Of a stretch of 64,000 nt of DNA, positions 24,123 through 34,459 are shown piece by piece. The translations under genes were made by a program, and so were the position numbers. The stretch's first letter is position 1; each line of letters starts with the position of its first letter. The notes below the pieces were generated by a model. It searched no databases. It saw nothing but the letters and a program-made list of their open reading frames with translations, and had not been told where the DNA came from. The DNA comes from Bathynomus jamesi (Eukaryota; Arthropoda; Malacostraca; Isopoda; Cirolanidae): positions 101,996 to 165,995 of the forward strand of contig JAJOZX010009062.1 of the NCBI GenBank assembly GCA_023014485.1. The letters are read 5' to 3'.

Positions 24123-24290
24123 CCCATTTCAATCACTCTTGAACTTAAAGAACAAATAAGACTTTCTGTCTTCGGTTCGTATCTTTGGTTTTTGAGTTTT
24201 TGTTTTCAAATGCGTTCATTAGCCAATCTACTTTGGAATCCACATCGGTCATCTTTGTAGACACAATTTCCAGCAACGATTTTGAATTAA
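24123..24290 (-). pseudogene. Exon 2, S2 copy, frameshifted
   Basis: Relative to S1, one base is missing near 24,197 (giving an early stop) and one G is added at the donor near 24,123. Both lie in short homopolymers, so read error is possible. Confidence 0.6.
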
Positions 24291-24559
24291 CTGAAATGCA
24301 TTATGGGTAACAAAATAAGTATTTTGTAGTTTAGTCAAAAAATTAGCTTCTTATTTACGTTCCTTTTACTTTGTACACAAAACAACTCTGGATCCCAAAC
24401 GCGTTTCAGTAAATTTGAAAATAAATAATTCAGAGTAGAAGTGAGTTTTAAATATAAATTTGTGTAATTGAATGTAATTAATTTTACCTTTTTAAAATAA
24501 AAATTCTTACGTGAAAACCCAATGATAATAAATACAGTCTCAATTGTGTATAAAATTAC

Positions 24560-24662
24560 TTGTCATTGTGTTTCCATTGCTTTCAGCGACCGTGTTCACA
24601 AACAGCACAAACACAACAACAAAAATCATATGAAATGAAAGTGAAAGATCGTAATTTGGCAT
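24560..24662 (-). CDS. Exon 1 with signal peptide, S2 copy
   Basis: Same length (103 bp) and phase as S1 exon 1, with a hydrophobic signal core retained and a GTAATT donor. With the damage in exons 2 and 3 it probably belongs to a decayed copy. The Polinton left end lies about 720 bases upstream of its ATG. Confidence 0.55.
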
Positions 24663-25374
24663 TTTAGAACACTTTACGATTAAGAACCCAAATATTAATC
24701 ACAAATATGAAAAAGTGTCCAATCTTTTCTTTGAAGTGAACCAAATCAAAGTATACACTTACGAGTAACGAGAGCCTCTGTCTCTCTTTTTATCGTCTTT
24801 CTATTCTCCCTCAAAACCCATCCCCTACTTCCGTCCTCTAATATTCCCCTGATGTATATGAGAGCAGTTGAACCGATAATCAGTTTCGAGGAGTCAGGAC
24901 AAAACATTTGTCCTTCACCAAAAATTGTGAAGGTAAACATTTCAAATTACTTATTTTCCTTTGATTCATTTAAACATTTAAAATGACGAAAAGATTTCAT
25001 GTTTCAACTCTGCACGAACAATATTGTAAATGTATGGGTGTGATTTGTTTTAAAGTGAGGAAACAGCTTCTGGAAACATCAATTCACAGAGTTTCGGCAA
25101 ATAGTCCGCCAAGAAACATACAGTTCCTAAAGAGCATAAACACTACTAATTGGGAGTTGTCCGTCTTTATTTGATATTTCAATCGTTTTGGTGACACAAA
25201 TGAAATAAAAAAAAACAGTAATTTCTGATAAATTTTTTATGCTTTTATAAGGTTTATATTTCTAGGCGAACTTTTTTCCGGAAATGTACATATTTAATTT
25301 ACAATAAAAACTATTTTCAGCCTCATTTACTGTATTTGAGTGCAACATTTATATAATTACGGGATTCTAAATCA

Positions 25375-25380
25375 GTAAAG
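25375..25380 (+). repeat. Polinton target-site duplication, left
   Basis: GTAAAG. The same six bases follow the right terminal repeat at 43,184-43,189 and occur once at the empty site 18,699-18,704. Confidence 0.95.
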
Positions 25381-25650
25381 AGTAGTATAGCCGCAAAAGG
25401 GGAGAGTGCAAGAATGTTGCAGGTTATTATGTAATGTTGCAAAGGGGATGGGGTTGTTGCAAAGGGGGTGGGGTTGTTGCAAAGGGGGTGGGGGGGAAAC
25501 TTGGAGGCGGCGTTTTCCCCCAAGAGAGAGAGAGAGGAGGAGAGGTGTTCACCTGGCAGGAGCCAAGTGCACATTAAGTCTTCAGCCGAGTTGGCGTTGT
25601 TTTATAGGCTCCTAATCAGCCAGTTGGCGTAAATGGCTTGAGTTGCCAGA
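25381..25650. repeat. Left terminal inverted repeat
   Basis: Matches the reverse complement of 42,780-43,183. The outer 60 bases are almost identical. The middle differs by a GGGGTTGTTGCAAAG-type repeat here versus a longer insert on the right. A shared block from about 25,535 contains an outward TATA box. Confidence 0.92.
25571..25606 (-). promoter_or_regulatory. Outward-facing TATA promoter in left TIR
   Basis: On the minus strand TATAAAA (25,600-25,606) is followed about 31 bases later by ACTTAATG. The identical arrangement is in the right TIR. Transcription would leave the element toward the S2 host exon 1, which is on the same strand. Confidence 0.45.
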
Positions 25651-25976
25651 TACCGTGATACCATTGTATACATTATTATAGACTCCTAATCAGCCAGTTG
25701 GCTGTAAATGGTTGCCAGATACCGCAATACCATTGTATACATCATTATTATATACGTCTAATCAGCCAGTTGGCTGTAAATGAGTTGCCAGATACCGCAA
25801 TACCATTGTATACATTATTATATACGCCTAATCAGCCAGTTGGCTGTAAATGGCTTGAGTTGACAGATACCGCAATACCATTGTATACATTATTATAGAC
25901 TCCTAATCAGCCAGTTGGCTTAGAAGGCGTAAATGTTGCCAGATACCGCAATACCACTGTATACATTATTATATTT
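25609..25976. repeat. Five subterminal tandem repeats of about 73 bp
   Basis: Each unit carries CCTAATCAGCCAGTTGGCTG, then TTGCCAGATACCGCAATACC and TGTATACATTATTATA. CAGCCAGTTGGCTG is an imperfect palindrome that also occurs next to the right TIR (about 42,788-42,800). It may be a binding site for an element protein or part of the replication or packaging signal. Confidence 0.85.
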
Positions 25977-26185
25977 CGAATACCGGTAGTAGAAGGCATA
26001 ACAATTAAGTAAAACAACATTGCATCATTCTTTTTATTATAAATATATAGAAAATAAATATACATTTGAGGAATATGCATATAACAGAAATATATACACA
26101 CAATTATGGTGATATATAAAATAAAATATACATTTCAAATAAATATACACTTCAATAGAAATATGTACATAACAGTACAGGAGAA

Positions 26186-26189
<4 letters not shown>

Positions 26190-26234
<45 letters not shown>
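26190..26234. repeat. (AC)n microsatellite
   Basis: Perfect dinucleotide run between the subterminal repeats and the first gene. Confidence 0.95.
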
Positions 26235-26236
<2 letters not shown>

Positions 26237-26324
26237 TATGGAGATATATTTATAAAATAAATATACTTTTCAAATAAATATACATTTCAATAGAAATATG
26301 CGTATAATCAGTACAGGAGAAATG

Positions 26325-26690
26325 TCAAGCAAAATATAAATACAATTCACTTTTTTTCAAAATACTAAACTCGGTCTTAATCGAGTTTACAATTACATCA
26401 TTATTGCTCTGCATTACGCAGTATATGCGGTTTAATAATATTTCACCGCTTAAAGTATAGGGAAACCTGTATTCGATATGAAGGGCTTTCATATCGTTCA
26501 GTACTATTTTTGTTCCCACTTTACAACCGGTTGGTAAGTCATCTTTAAATACGTCTAGAATACAATCAAAAGCACGCACAAAGAGTTCATCGTTAGCTAC
26601 ATTATTAAACACAAGTTTATAAGAACGCTTTTCCAATCGAGGGTTTATTTCTACCGACTCGAGCTTTTCAATCGTGAACTCACTCAACAT
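26325..26690 (-). CDS. Polinton hypothetical protein, 121 aa
   Basis: ATG at 26,690, overlapping the end of the upstream gene by 11 bases. Mixed alpha/beta composition with no Cys motif, signal peptide or membrane segment visible. Not recognised. Intact frame and tight overlap with its neighbour argue that it is a real gene, expressed with the two genes to its right. Confidence 0.6.
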   Translation of the reverse strand: MLSEFTIEKLESVEINPRLEKRSYKLVFNNVANDELFVRAFDCILDVFKDDLPTGCKVGTKIVLNDMKALHIEYRFPYTLSGEILLNRIYCVMQSNNDVIVNSIKTEFSILKKSELYLYFA

Positions 26691-27393
26691 AGCGGCAATT
26701 GAAATAATCTTCTAAATCGTTACGACAACTGCGCGTTATATAAAGAAATAGTTCTTCAGGGTGAACGGTGTAGGTGAGCTCAGCCTTGAACCGATCAATT
26801 GCTTTGTACCAAAGTTCATGGTATTTCAAAGAGTCTAAACTTTTTAAATAAACATCCAGCACTAGACCATTCTCAGCAGCCCTACACTCGGTAAACCCAT
26901 CGAGCAGAGCGGTGTATGCGTATTCAAGTACTGTATCAAAATAAAACATATCCGTAACACGCGCGTCTAATATAGGTTTCAGTTTACGGAATCCGACGAT
27001 TTCAAACATTCTGTCGAGGATGAAACGGTTTCGCGTAGGAATAAGAGCGTTATTATCAGAAGCATTCTTCCACATCAGCCTTATATCAATGCACGGCCGA
27101 TCGTTATTTATACACAACGTACATACAACGGCGTATGAGGGTGCGTCACTAATCTGCTCTCTTCTTGTACCTACGTTAGCAGGTATTTTATAACGATATT
27201 CACTCCACTTCTCAACTATCACAAAGATTCTATTCATCTCCTCGATACTTAAATAAACCCGTTTGTTTGTCGGTCTACATTCCGTTTCCAGTACATAGCT
27301 AATGGTACCGGAATTACGCCTGAACACGCGCAACGATTTCGTCACGGACACATCGTACGAGGCGTTGAGAATGCTGCTCAAAGGAAGTTCCAT
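26680..27393 (-). CDS. Polinton hypothetical protein, 237 aa
   Basis: First ATG at 27,393 (MELPLSSILNAS); the frame remains open a little upstream without another ATG. Contains CRAAENGLVLDVYLKSLDS and a C-terminal Asp/Glu/Cys-rich end. No family recognised. It lies between the 121-aa gene and the broken gene at 27,612-28,201, all minus strand, as a left-end cluster whose role is unknown. Confidence 0.6.
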   Translation of the reverse strand: MELPLSSILNASYDVSVTKSLRVFRRNSGTISYVLETECRPTNKRVYLSIEEMNRIFVIVEKWSEYRYKIPANVGTRREQISDAPSYAVVCTLCINNDRPCIDIRLMWKNASDNNALIPTRNRFILDRMFEIVGFRKLKPILDARVTDMFYFDTVLEYAYTALLDGFTECRAAENGLVLDVYLKSLDSLKYHELWYKAIDRFKAELTYTVHPEELFLYITRSCRNDLEDYFNCRYVE

Positions 27394-27611
27394 CGTATTC
27401 GAGGAGCGCACGTCCACTCGGCTCAAACTCTGAGATAACTATGAGCCGTGTGAGGCACGCAGGTAGGCAGGAATGGTTCGACGGGCGGCTGACTCGATGA
27501 TACGTGAATGGGCTTGTTCCGCGAGTCGAATTGTTGTACCGGTACAAGAATATCACTACCAGCCTACGCACCAGACATTTTGGATAAGAACTAGGAACAT
27601 TTTATGTTTTA

Positions 27612-28201
27612 CTAAACATCTCCACACTCCGGCGCACTATTTGAGAGGAACATATGTTCATATTTTTCCTTTCTGCCCATCAAACGATACTCGTCTCTAA
27701 ACTCTGTTAAAAATTCACGCAGGGCACTAGCCACAACCTCACTACGAACCTCATCATGATATACGTTAATATAGTGATAAAAATACTTAAGATTGTCCAT
27801 GATCACGAGATTCACATTTCCAGTCGTAGGGTATGAGTAATCGACATGGTGTAGCATGACGTAATACCGCTTGTCACACCACCCATCAGCAAGACTCATT
27901 ATCCATACCTGCTGCTTCTCTTCTGCACGCGTTGTTTCTTTTACTTCACGGTGTATGTGAGACTTTATAAAGTTTAGTTCTGCAGTATACTTCAGCACAT
28001 CGTCTTTGCAACGAAAGCTTCAACGGTCTCACCAGAACATCCGTAGAGTATTTGTACATCTTGGAACTTCGCACAATCCAATGTGTTTTTAAAAGAGGCA
28101 TAGGAGGGATGAATAGGAAGTTTTTCGGTATCCACCACATCCTGGCACTTTACTGAATACCATTTCGTAAACGTTGTACAAGCAATATTAAAGGTAGCCA
28201 T
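27612..28201 (-). CDS. Polinton hypothetical protein, about 195 aa, one frameshift
   Basis: ATG at 28,201 opens a 69-codon frame that stops at 27,992. A second frame continues from about 28,010 to 27,612 and reads on naturally after a one-base shift, so I treat them as one gene. The second part is rich in aromatic and charged residues (KRYYVMLHHVDYSY, LKYFYHYINVYHDE). Not recognised. Confidence 0.5.
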
Positions 28202-28331
28202 TTGAATACACGTCTGATCTGAATAAACGTCTGATCTCTCGGGCTTACTGCGGTCGAATGACCACGCAGGGACTCCCAGATAGTAGCATGACTCACGGTC
28301 TTACAGTGGGCGGAGCTTAGAACTTCCACCT

Positions 28332-28337
28332 GCACAC

Positions 28338-28374
<37 letters not shown>

Positions 28375-28472
28375 GGAGAAAGTGAAACGCTATTTGAAAC
28401 ATGATTTATTTAATAAACGAGATATTCAAGTTATATATTTACAAATACGATTTAATAAACGAGATAGTCAAG

Positions 28473-28507
<35 letters not shown>
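28332..28507. repeat. (AC)n and (AT)n microsatellites flanking a short direct repeat
   Basis: AC run at 28,332-28,372, then a duplicated segment (GATTTA, ATAAACGAGAT, CAAGTTATAT) at about 28,402 and 28,449, then an AT run at 28,477-28,507. It separates the polymerase from the left-end genes. Confidence 0.9.
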
Positions 28508-28508
<1 letters not shown>

Positions 28509-28557
28509 ATATTTACAAACAGATACGATTATATACAAGACGTGTGAGTTAGAAGCA

Positions 28558-30899
28558 TCATTGGTATCCAAAGGGTACGGTATCATAGGTACCAGGTAAC
28601 TGGTAACGTTTCCTATAGGTGTTACGGCACACCATCGTACCCCTAAGTTCCTTCACGCCCCGCAGCTTCTGCGCCCGAAAATTGTGGGTGCCTACAATTA
28701 GTTGGGGAGGTTGTTCATCCAAACATACTAGATCCTTCAACGACTCAAAGTTAACAACCTCCCGATTCGCATGGTTGAGCGTAATACCCTTTGCCTTCAC
28801 GATATATTTCATTTCCTCCCCAACCCTGACCCGTACCCCATAAGTCTTAGGTCCTGTTGAGGCAAAAGAGTCGGCGTATGCGTTGTCCCCATACTCATCC
28901 TTGATCTCATCAGTGAGCTCGCCGAGGAACTCCCCAATAGTGGGCATGTATTCACCCTCCCTCTCTGTGAATATCACACTATCTGTATCGGCATACAATA
29001 CTCTCCGCCCAAGAGAATGCAATTGACCCCAAAGTTTTATACGGGCGTAGGCTGTTGTGAAGCTGGCCACAGGTATGTTTGTAACCCTTGAGGTATCTGT
29101 GGCAAATTCAGTGTTGTTGTACTTTATTACGTAAGTGTTACCTACATTTACGATCTCCATGACCTCTTTATCGGGGGCATTGGCATAATCCCAGACATCG
29201 CTATAACTTTGTGCTAAATGAATGCTCCCTCTGCCGGTATTCTGCGCAAATTTTCCCCATAGACTGTTTAGACACAACTTTGCACTAAAGCGCTTGCCAG
29301 GATTCTTTACAATTTGGACACGATCAAGTTGTATACCTTCGCGGTCGCGGTAACGTTGAATATAGGCAGACTTTTCATCTTCGGTATCAACTCCTCGCGG
29401 ATACCCTGATGCCTTAACCTTATCATTCAAAAAGGTGTCTATATATGGTGTGAAAAGGTTGGGTAGCTTCTGAAACCTCCACACCTCATGTATCTTCAGT
29501 ATTCTATAACCATGGCGCACGGCTAGGGCCAACTCAGGACTTGTATATACGCCTCTGATCTTACGCTGGTGGGGTATATGGTTACATTCGCCGTTATCCT
29601 CTTCCGCGCACTTCACGCACAGGGGAAACATGAGCTCGTCGTCGATAACGACAGGTAAGATCGGCATCCATAAATTGCGTGGGGGGAGTACGTCTACGAA
29701 AGAGATCCCAAAGTAACGATCATTCAAATTTTTTGAAAATTCATTGATGGATGGTAGGCTAGGCCCCACCAGTTTCTCAGGAGCGCCCACGGGGTACGGA
29801 TTGCTCTTCATCACGTATGGGTATAAAGAACAGAAATCGTAGTAATGGAGCTTCACGCCCTCCGTAGGTGGGAAGTATAGTCTGAAAGGATTTGTACGTC
29901 CTCCAAACAAGCTATCACCACATTTGAGAGGATCCAGCACCATTGAACGCTTGATCGCTTTTATTTCCTCACGGTACACCTCGTCTGTCTCCATCCGTGC
30001 ATCATATTCATGCTCCCACAAGACTTTGTGAGTGAACTGTGATCCTATAAGTTGATCGCGGGTGCGGGTCGATGCAAGACAGTCGTCAGGAGACCTACCG
30101 TGGATATCTCCGGTGACTCCGCACTCAGGACGGGGGCATCCATGCCACCAGCAACCGTTAAAGGAGTACACAGTCTTCACACCAGTGACACGGTTTTCAC
30201 TTAACCCATCAACCCAAAAAACACGTCCATTAATCTTAATGGGTACTTCACCCGTGTTGCGGGCGTGCTTTATGTATACACCTGTCTGTTGCTGTAGGTG
30301 TATGAGCCAGTAAATAGCCTTGTGCCCGTAACTGCGGGGATTGTTTCGGTGAATAATGGCTAAGGTGTCTTTCGGCATGAAGTTGAACACCGTAAAACAT
30401 AATGATGCGATGGTGGTTGCGACTTGCAGTGGATCGCATTTGAAACGGGCTATATACATCCTTCTAAAGGCCTGGAAACATACTCTAAGCACGCGCACAT
30501 CATTCACGCAATAACGCTCACATTCATCAGCTATATTATAAGGGTTACTTTCATTAAAACTGCCGTAGTATCGATCAAAGTCTTCACGTTCATCCATGCA
30601 GTCAAAATAATGTTTGGGGGTTGGTGGGCCTACGTAGTTTAAAGTCTCGCTGGTGAGGAAAGTGTATGGGAAGTATCCTTTGGAAACTTCAGCTGCTACT
30701 CCCATCACCTTGGGTAGCTTTGCTAATTTACAAGGTGTGAATAATAAAGTATCTTTAAATTGTACATTGCCTCTTATCTGCATCTGTATTAATTTGTTGC
30801 CTCTTTTCAATGGATCACCTGTAAATATCTCAGAGGATTCGTATTCAAGCAACTCCTTATAAAGGAACTGCGTGTCAAACTTTGCCCCGTTATGGCCGA
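28558..30899 (-). CDS. polB: Family B DNA polymerase, C-terminal two thirds (exonuclease end and polymerase)
   Basis: The open frame gives 764 residues. Near its start, just upstream of residue 1, is HNGAKFD (Exo II); YCVNDV (about 114-119) fits Exo III; DFCSLYP (about 339-345) is motif A; KLCLNSLWGK (about 525-534) is motif B; YADTDS (about 620-625) is motif C. All catalytic aspartates of the palm are present. Residues about 228-285 (SFNGCWWHGCP, two further Cys, WEHEYD) match the endonuclease-like insertion of Polinton polymerases. Upstream coding lies in another frame, with a one-base shift near 30,900. The enzyme would copy the linear element, probably with a protein primer. Confidence 0.95.
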
Positions 30900-32218
30900 A
30901 GAATATACACAGTCATTTTTTTTAACTTGTCGGCTAACTTGACAATATAGGACACAAATAGTTTCACAGGACTATCGCTGACATTCGTTTTAAAAACGTT
31001 TGTCCGTTTACCACATTTGGGGCACTCGTCACATTCGATATCCATACACTCATCACAGATAGTCTGGCTCACAAGTAAATGTGGAATTACCTCTTTGGTT
31101 TCAGCGTTCGTATATGTTTCTATATCGTAGTATACAGTTATACAAAGGTTATTTTTAGGCTTAGCATCTTTCATATAACATACATGCTTTACTCCATCCG
31201 CCTTATATTCCTCCTGGCATGTAGGACAGTGAATTACGTCACACTTGTGCTTAAATTTTCCCCAATTATCCATTGTGTGAAACATACCACATTCACAGAT
31301 TCTCATTTTCCTGCACGTGCCAATTGATTTATGGAAATCAAAACAGCTATTATTGAAAAATGTGCGTCTACACACATCACAGTCTCTCTTCTCAGCTTCA
31401 ACTACACGGCTTTCACATTTGGTGCTTTTACACTGCTCACATACCATGTGACATTCTTTACAATGTCTCACTATATCATCCGCAAACTCGAGGCACCCCT
31501 TACACAAATCATGATGTCTCCCATATTTTCGACTTTTGTCATAACTCGCGTAAAGCCACCTTATATTACGGATGGGGAGATACGTTGTCCCTGACAATCC
31601 TAAAATAAGTAGGGGCCTTGTACGATCTCTCACACAGCTTTTAAAAACATACACAGTCCTACGACGATCATCCAACCCAAACACAACTATGCGGACATTC
31701 ATTTCCTGTTCTACCCTTCTCAGCTCTTCAGGACCCATATTACAGTCAAATTCAAGTTCACAGTCTTCAGCTAGTTTACGGGCATGCTCCACGACTGTAG
31801 GCAACCAAATTTTTTGAGTTCGTGTATTTTGTACAGTAAACATACGTGCTAAGAGTACTGCTATAAAGCCGCAACCACGATCGACGTTTATATGCCGTCT
31901 ATAAATAGCTTCAGAATTGAAGTTAAGAGTATACGGTATGGCACTATGACCCGCAACACGGTATACATGGTCAATATTTACCGTGAAGTTGTCCATATTG
32001 AAGGCTATACTACTTTGGGCGGCTTGCATTATACGCCCTAATATATATTCTACATCTTCAGCCGCCAAACGTCTAAATGGCACTATCACCCAATAATCGT
32101 CTACATCACCGTCATCTGACCCGAATCCAAAGGACAGACTCGTCCTGACTTCACGCTCGTCACGATTCTGAAGAGCAAACTCTATAATACGCTCTACAAC
32201 CGGCGTAGTCCGCGCTCA
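30890..32218 (-). CDS. polB: Family B DNA polymerase, N-terminal part (Cys-rich region and Exo I)
   Basis: Continues the polymerase gene. The frame is open from a TGA at about 32,218 to 30,890. Counting from 32,089, a DRGCGF motif is at residues 70-75; ten or more paired cysteines at about 196-305 suggest zinc-binding modules; YYDIETYT (DIE at 322-324) is Exo I with both catalytic acids. There is no ATG at the 5' end of this frame, and similarity in sense continues in another frame upstream, implying a break near 32,200. DRGCGF loosely recalls the catalytic loop of OTU proteases (Asp-Gly-x-Cys), a speculation. Confidence 0.85.
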
Positions 32219-32418
32219 ATACCATTGCTATGCATGACTCTAGGGTCGACCCTGACTCTATACCGATTTCTAGTCAAGGCTGGGGGGGGCTGCGGATCGC
32301 ACCAAATCCAGCGTTATACCATCCTCAACAGAACGGGGGGCGGAATTAGTGGATATATTAGCGGAAGGTGCTACTGATGGGGGCCCTGTTGCGTAGGAGG
32401 TTGATGGTTGGGGCTCTA

Positions 32419-32694
32419 TTATTGTAGACTTAACAGAACGGGGGCGGCGGATGAATAAGGGGATATATTAGGTGCTGCTGGGGGTGTTGTTGCGTAAGAG
32501 GTTGAGGGTTGGGGATCTATTACCGCTGCAACAGACGCGTATTTCGGTCGCTTTATACCTGACGTGGGTATCTCATACCTCCGCTTTGGACGTGTTACCG
32601 GTATCGCTGGTGAGGGTTCAGGGGAGGAGATCACAACTACACTGTCGTCGAGGTCATCCGTAATGATGGGCTGCTCTACCTCATCGTCATTCAC
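32419..32694 (-). CDS. Polymerase N-terminal leader (low complexity), 91 aa
   Basis: ATG at 32,694 and the same strand as polB. Acidic start (MNDDEVEQP), then a Pro/Ser/Thr-rich linker with a PKRR/IKRPK basic patch that may act as nuclear localisation signal. The PQPSTSYAT segment is repeated in the DNA at about 32,365-32,410 in another frame. Most likely the start of the polymerase gene, broken between 32,419 and 32,200. It could instead be a separate short gene. Confidence 0.5.
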   Translation of the reverse strand: MNDDEVEQPIITDDLDDSVVVISSPEPSPAIPVTRPKRRYEIPTSGIKRPKYASVAAVIDPQPSTSYATTPPAAPNISPYSSAAPVLLSLQ

Positions 32695-32782
32695 GGTTCT
32701 GTTGGAGAAGAAATATAAGGATCAGCACTCAAAATTTGTAATATTTTGTAAATGACTCACTTAGGAGTGTGACGTGTTAGAA
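32695..32782. promoter_or_regulatory. Divergent intergenic region between polB and ATPase genes
   Basis: Only 88 bases separate the polymerase ATG (minus) from the ATPase-side ATG (plus). An AATATAAGG lies at about 32,711. A shared bidirectional promoter is inferred from the arrangement. Confidence 0.4.
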
Positions 32783-33315
32783 ATGGACTCTGTAGAAAAT
32801 TCAGATTCACGAGCCCATCCACATGTATTATATCTGGACCTACAGGATGTGGTAAAACTGTGTTTATGCTTAAAATCATTAAAGAAAAGGGGGAGATGTT
32901 CTCGAAATTTGTGCATAAAGTTATATGGTGCTATTCGACGTATCAATCAGTGTTCAACGAGTACCAAGATGATATTTTGTTCCACAAAGGCGTATATGAC
33001 GTTAATTCGTTAAAGGGAAATGAACATACAATCATTGTAATTGACGATCTCATGTTGGAGATGGATAAAACGTTTGCCGAGACATTTACAGTATTCTCCC
33101 ACCATCTTAACATAAGCATGTTCTTCATCAATCAGAATCTATTTTTCAAAAATAGATACATGCGCGATGTGTCGTTAAATACGCAATATCTAGTCTTATT
33201 CGCGCAACGTAGAGATGTATCACAAATTGGGGTATTAGCCAATCAAATGTTCCCGAATCAGCGTAAGGAGTTTTTGGAAGTTTATAAAGAAGCTACAAGC
33301 ACGCGTTACGGATAA
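32783..33315 (+). CDS. Packaging ATPase (FtsK/HerA, A32-like), 5' frameshift
   Basis: GPTGCGKT (about 32,840-32,863) is a Walker A motif. TIIVIDDLM (about 33,030-33,057) is Walker B, followed by the short helices typical of the small Polinton ATPase. The ATG at 32,783 is in a different frame from the Walker A segment, so a one-base break lies near 32,800. The main frame is open to the TAA at 33,315. Length near 180 residues is somewhat short. It would drive genome translocation into capsids and heads the plus-strand cluster. Confidence 0.85.
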
Positions 33316-33407
33316 TTGCTTTGCGACCTTCATCCGCGAAACACGTTTAGAGTGCTTCTGCGAACGAATATATTTCCAAACGAGCCTGAAACGGTGTATA
33401 TTCCAGA

Positions 33408-33731
33408 ATGACAAAGAGACTAAAGAAATACCGTGAATTAATAAAAATCTATCATCGACTGCCTCGGGCAATGCAGCAGATGTTTATTAAAAATATCGAT
33501 GCCGACTTTTTAAAATGCATCTGTGAAATCTGTCTTAACGTTATAAATTGCAATGAATCAATGAAAACCCATCAGAAGGCTCGCCTACGCCGCTACAAGA
33601 ACATAATACGTGCACTCGCTCGTAAAAGCCAAACTGTAGCGAAGAAAAAACGAATTATTGTACAAACAGGAGGGTCATTTCTCCCCATCTTATTTACAGT
33701 TTTGGGTCCTTTACTGACTAGATTAATATAA
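33408..33731 (+). CDS. Small basic protein with hydrophobic C-terminus, 107 aa
   Basis: Lys/Arg-rich with an ICEICLNVINC Cys cluster in the first half and a Gly-led hydrophobic tail (GGSFLPILFTVLGP). Similar small proteins sit between ATPase and integrase in arthropod Polintons. A core or membrane-active virion role is inference. Its TAA overlaps the next ATG in a TAATG junction. Confidence 0.65.
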   Translation: MTKRLKKYRELIKIYHRLPRAMQQMFIKNIDADFLKCICEICLNVINCNESMKTHQKARLRRYKNIIRALARKSQTVAKKKRIIVQTGGSFLPILFTVLGPLLTRLI

Positions 33732-34459
33732 TGAAGAAAGTGGCAGTGATTCCCCACGAGGTGTACGCCTCACTGCAAAGAGACACGTATCTAGATCCCC
33801 GTAAAAGCAGACTTAAAAGAATGGAAAGCGAATTGTTAGCCCTATTAAACAGTGAAAAAACACCTGATGAGAAAAGAATCTTATACCAAGAAGCTCTGCA
33901 GAAATTTCTTCACGAGTACGAAAATTATAAGAGCCCTACAGAGATTCCTGTGGTTATTAGGCACAGCACGGGGGACGATGGCGACATAGGACCTGTACCC
34001 GACGACACAGCTGACCAACCAAAAATATTAGCCACACAACATATCGAACATGTATTAAAAAATACCCTCCCACTTACATTGAGGAGTAAAGGCTTAAGTC
34101 TTTATAATCTATTGAATGAGGATCCCGCCATACAATGGACCGATACAGTGGAGATCATTGTGGAAGGATGAAAGGTACAGGGATCGAATATCGTAGACAT
34201 TGTCCATGATCTGGTGAGAAAGTGGGATAGGCCATCACCATCAGGATGGAAGCATATTAAAGCAAGACCTCAACAAATAAATGTCCCTAAAACGTTGATA
34301 GGAAATCTGAACAGGTTAAAAGACTTGGAACATGCAACACCTGTGACACAATTGAAGGCGCCGTCACCCCCGGCGGTAACACCTTTGAAGAGGAGCAAGA
34401 AGAGGTTAAACCAACCCTACCCAAGTGCCTCTAAAATACGCAAATGGCTAACGTATTAA
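33731..34459 (+). CDS. Polinton protein of unknown function, about 240 aa, one frameshift
   Basis: The first frame (33,731-34,171) starts MKKVAVIPHEVY and is helical and acidic toward its end. A second frame from about 34,175 (NIVDIVHDLVRKW, then SGWKHIKARP) to 34,459 continues the same family pattern and ends basic. It overlaps the integrase start by 16 bases. This two-part protein recurs next to Polinton integrases; I know no assigned function. Confidence 0.6.

Larger units (their letters stand above)
21285..25380. repeat. Segmental duplication S2, left part
   Basis: Counterpart of S1 14,783-18,704. It ends exactly at the Polinton, whose left target duplication GTAAAG is 25,375-25,380. Confidence 0.93.
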
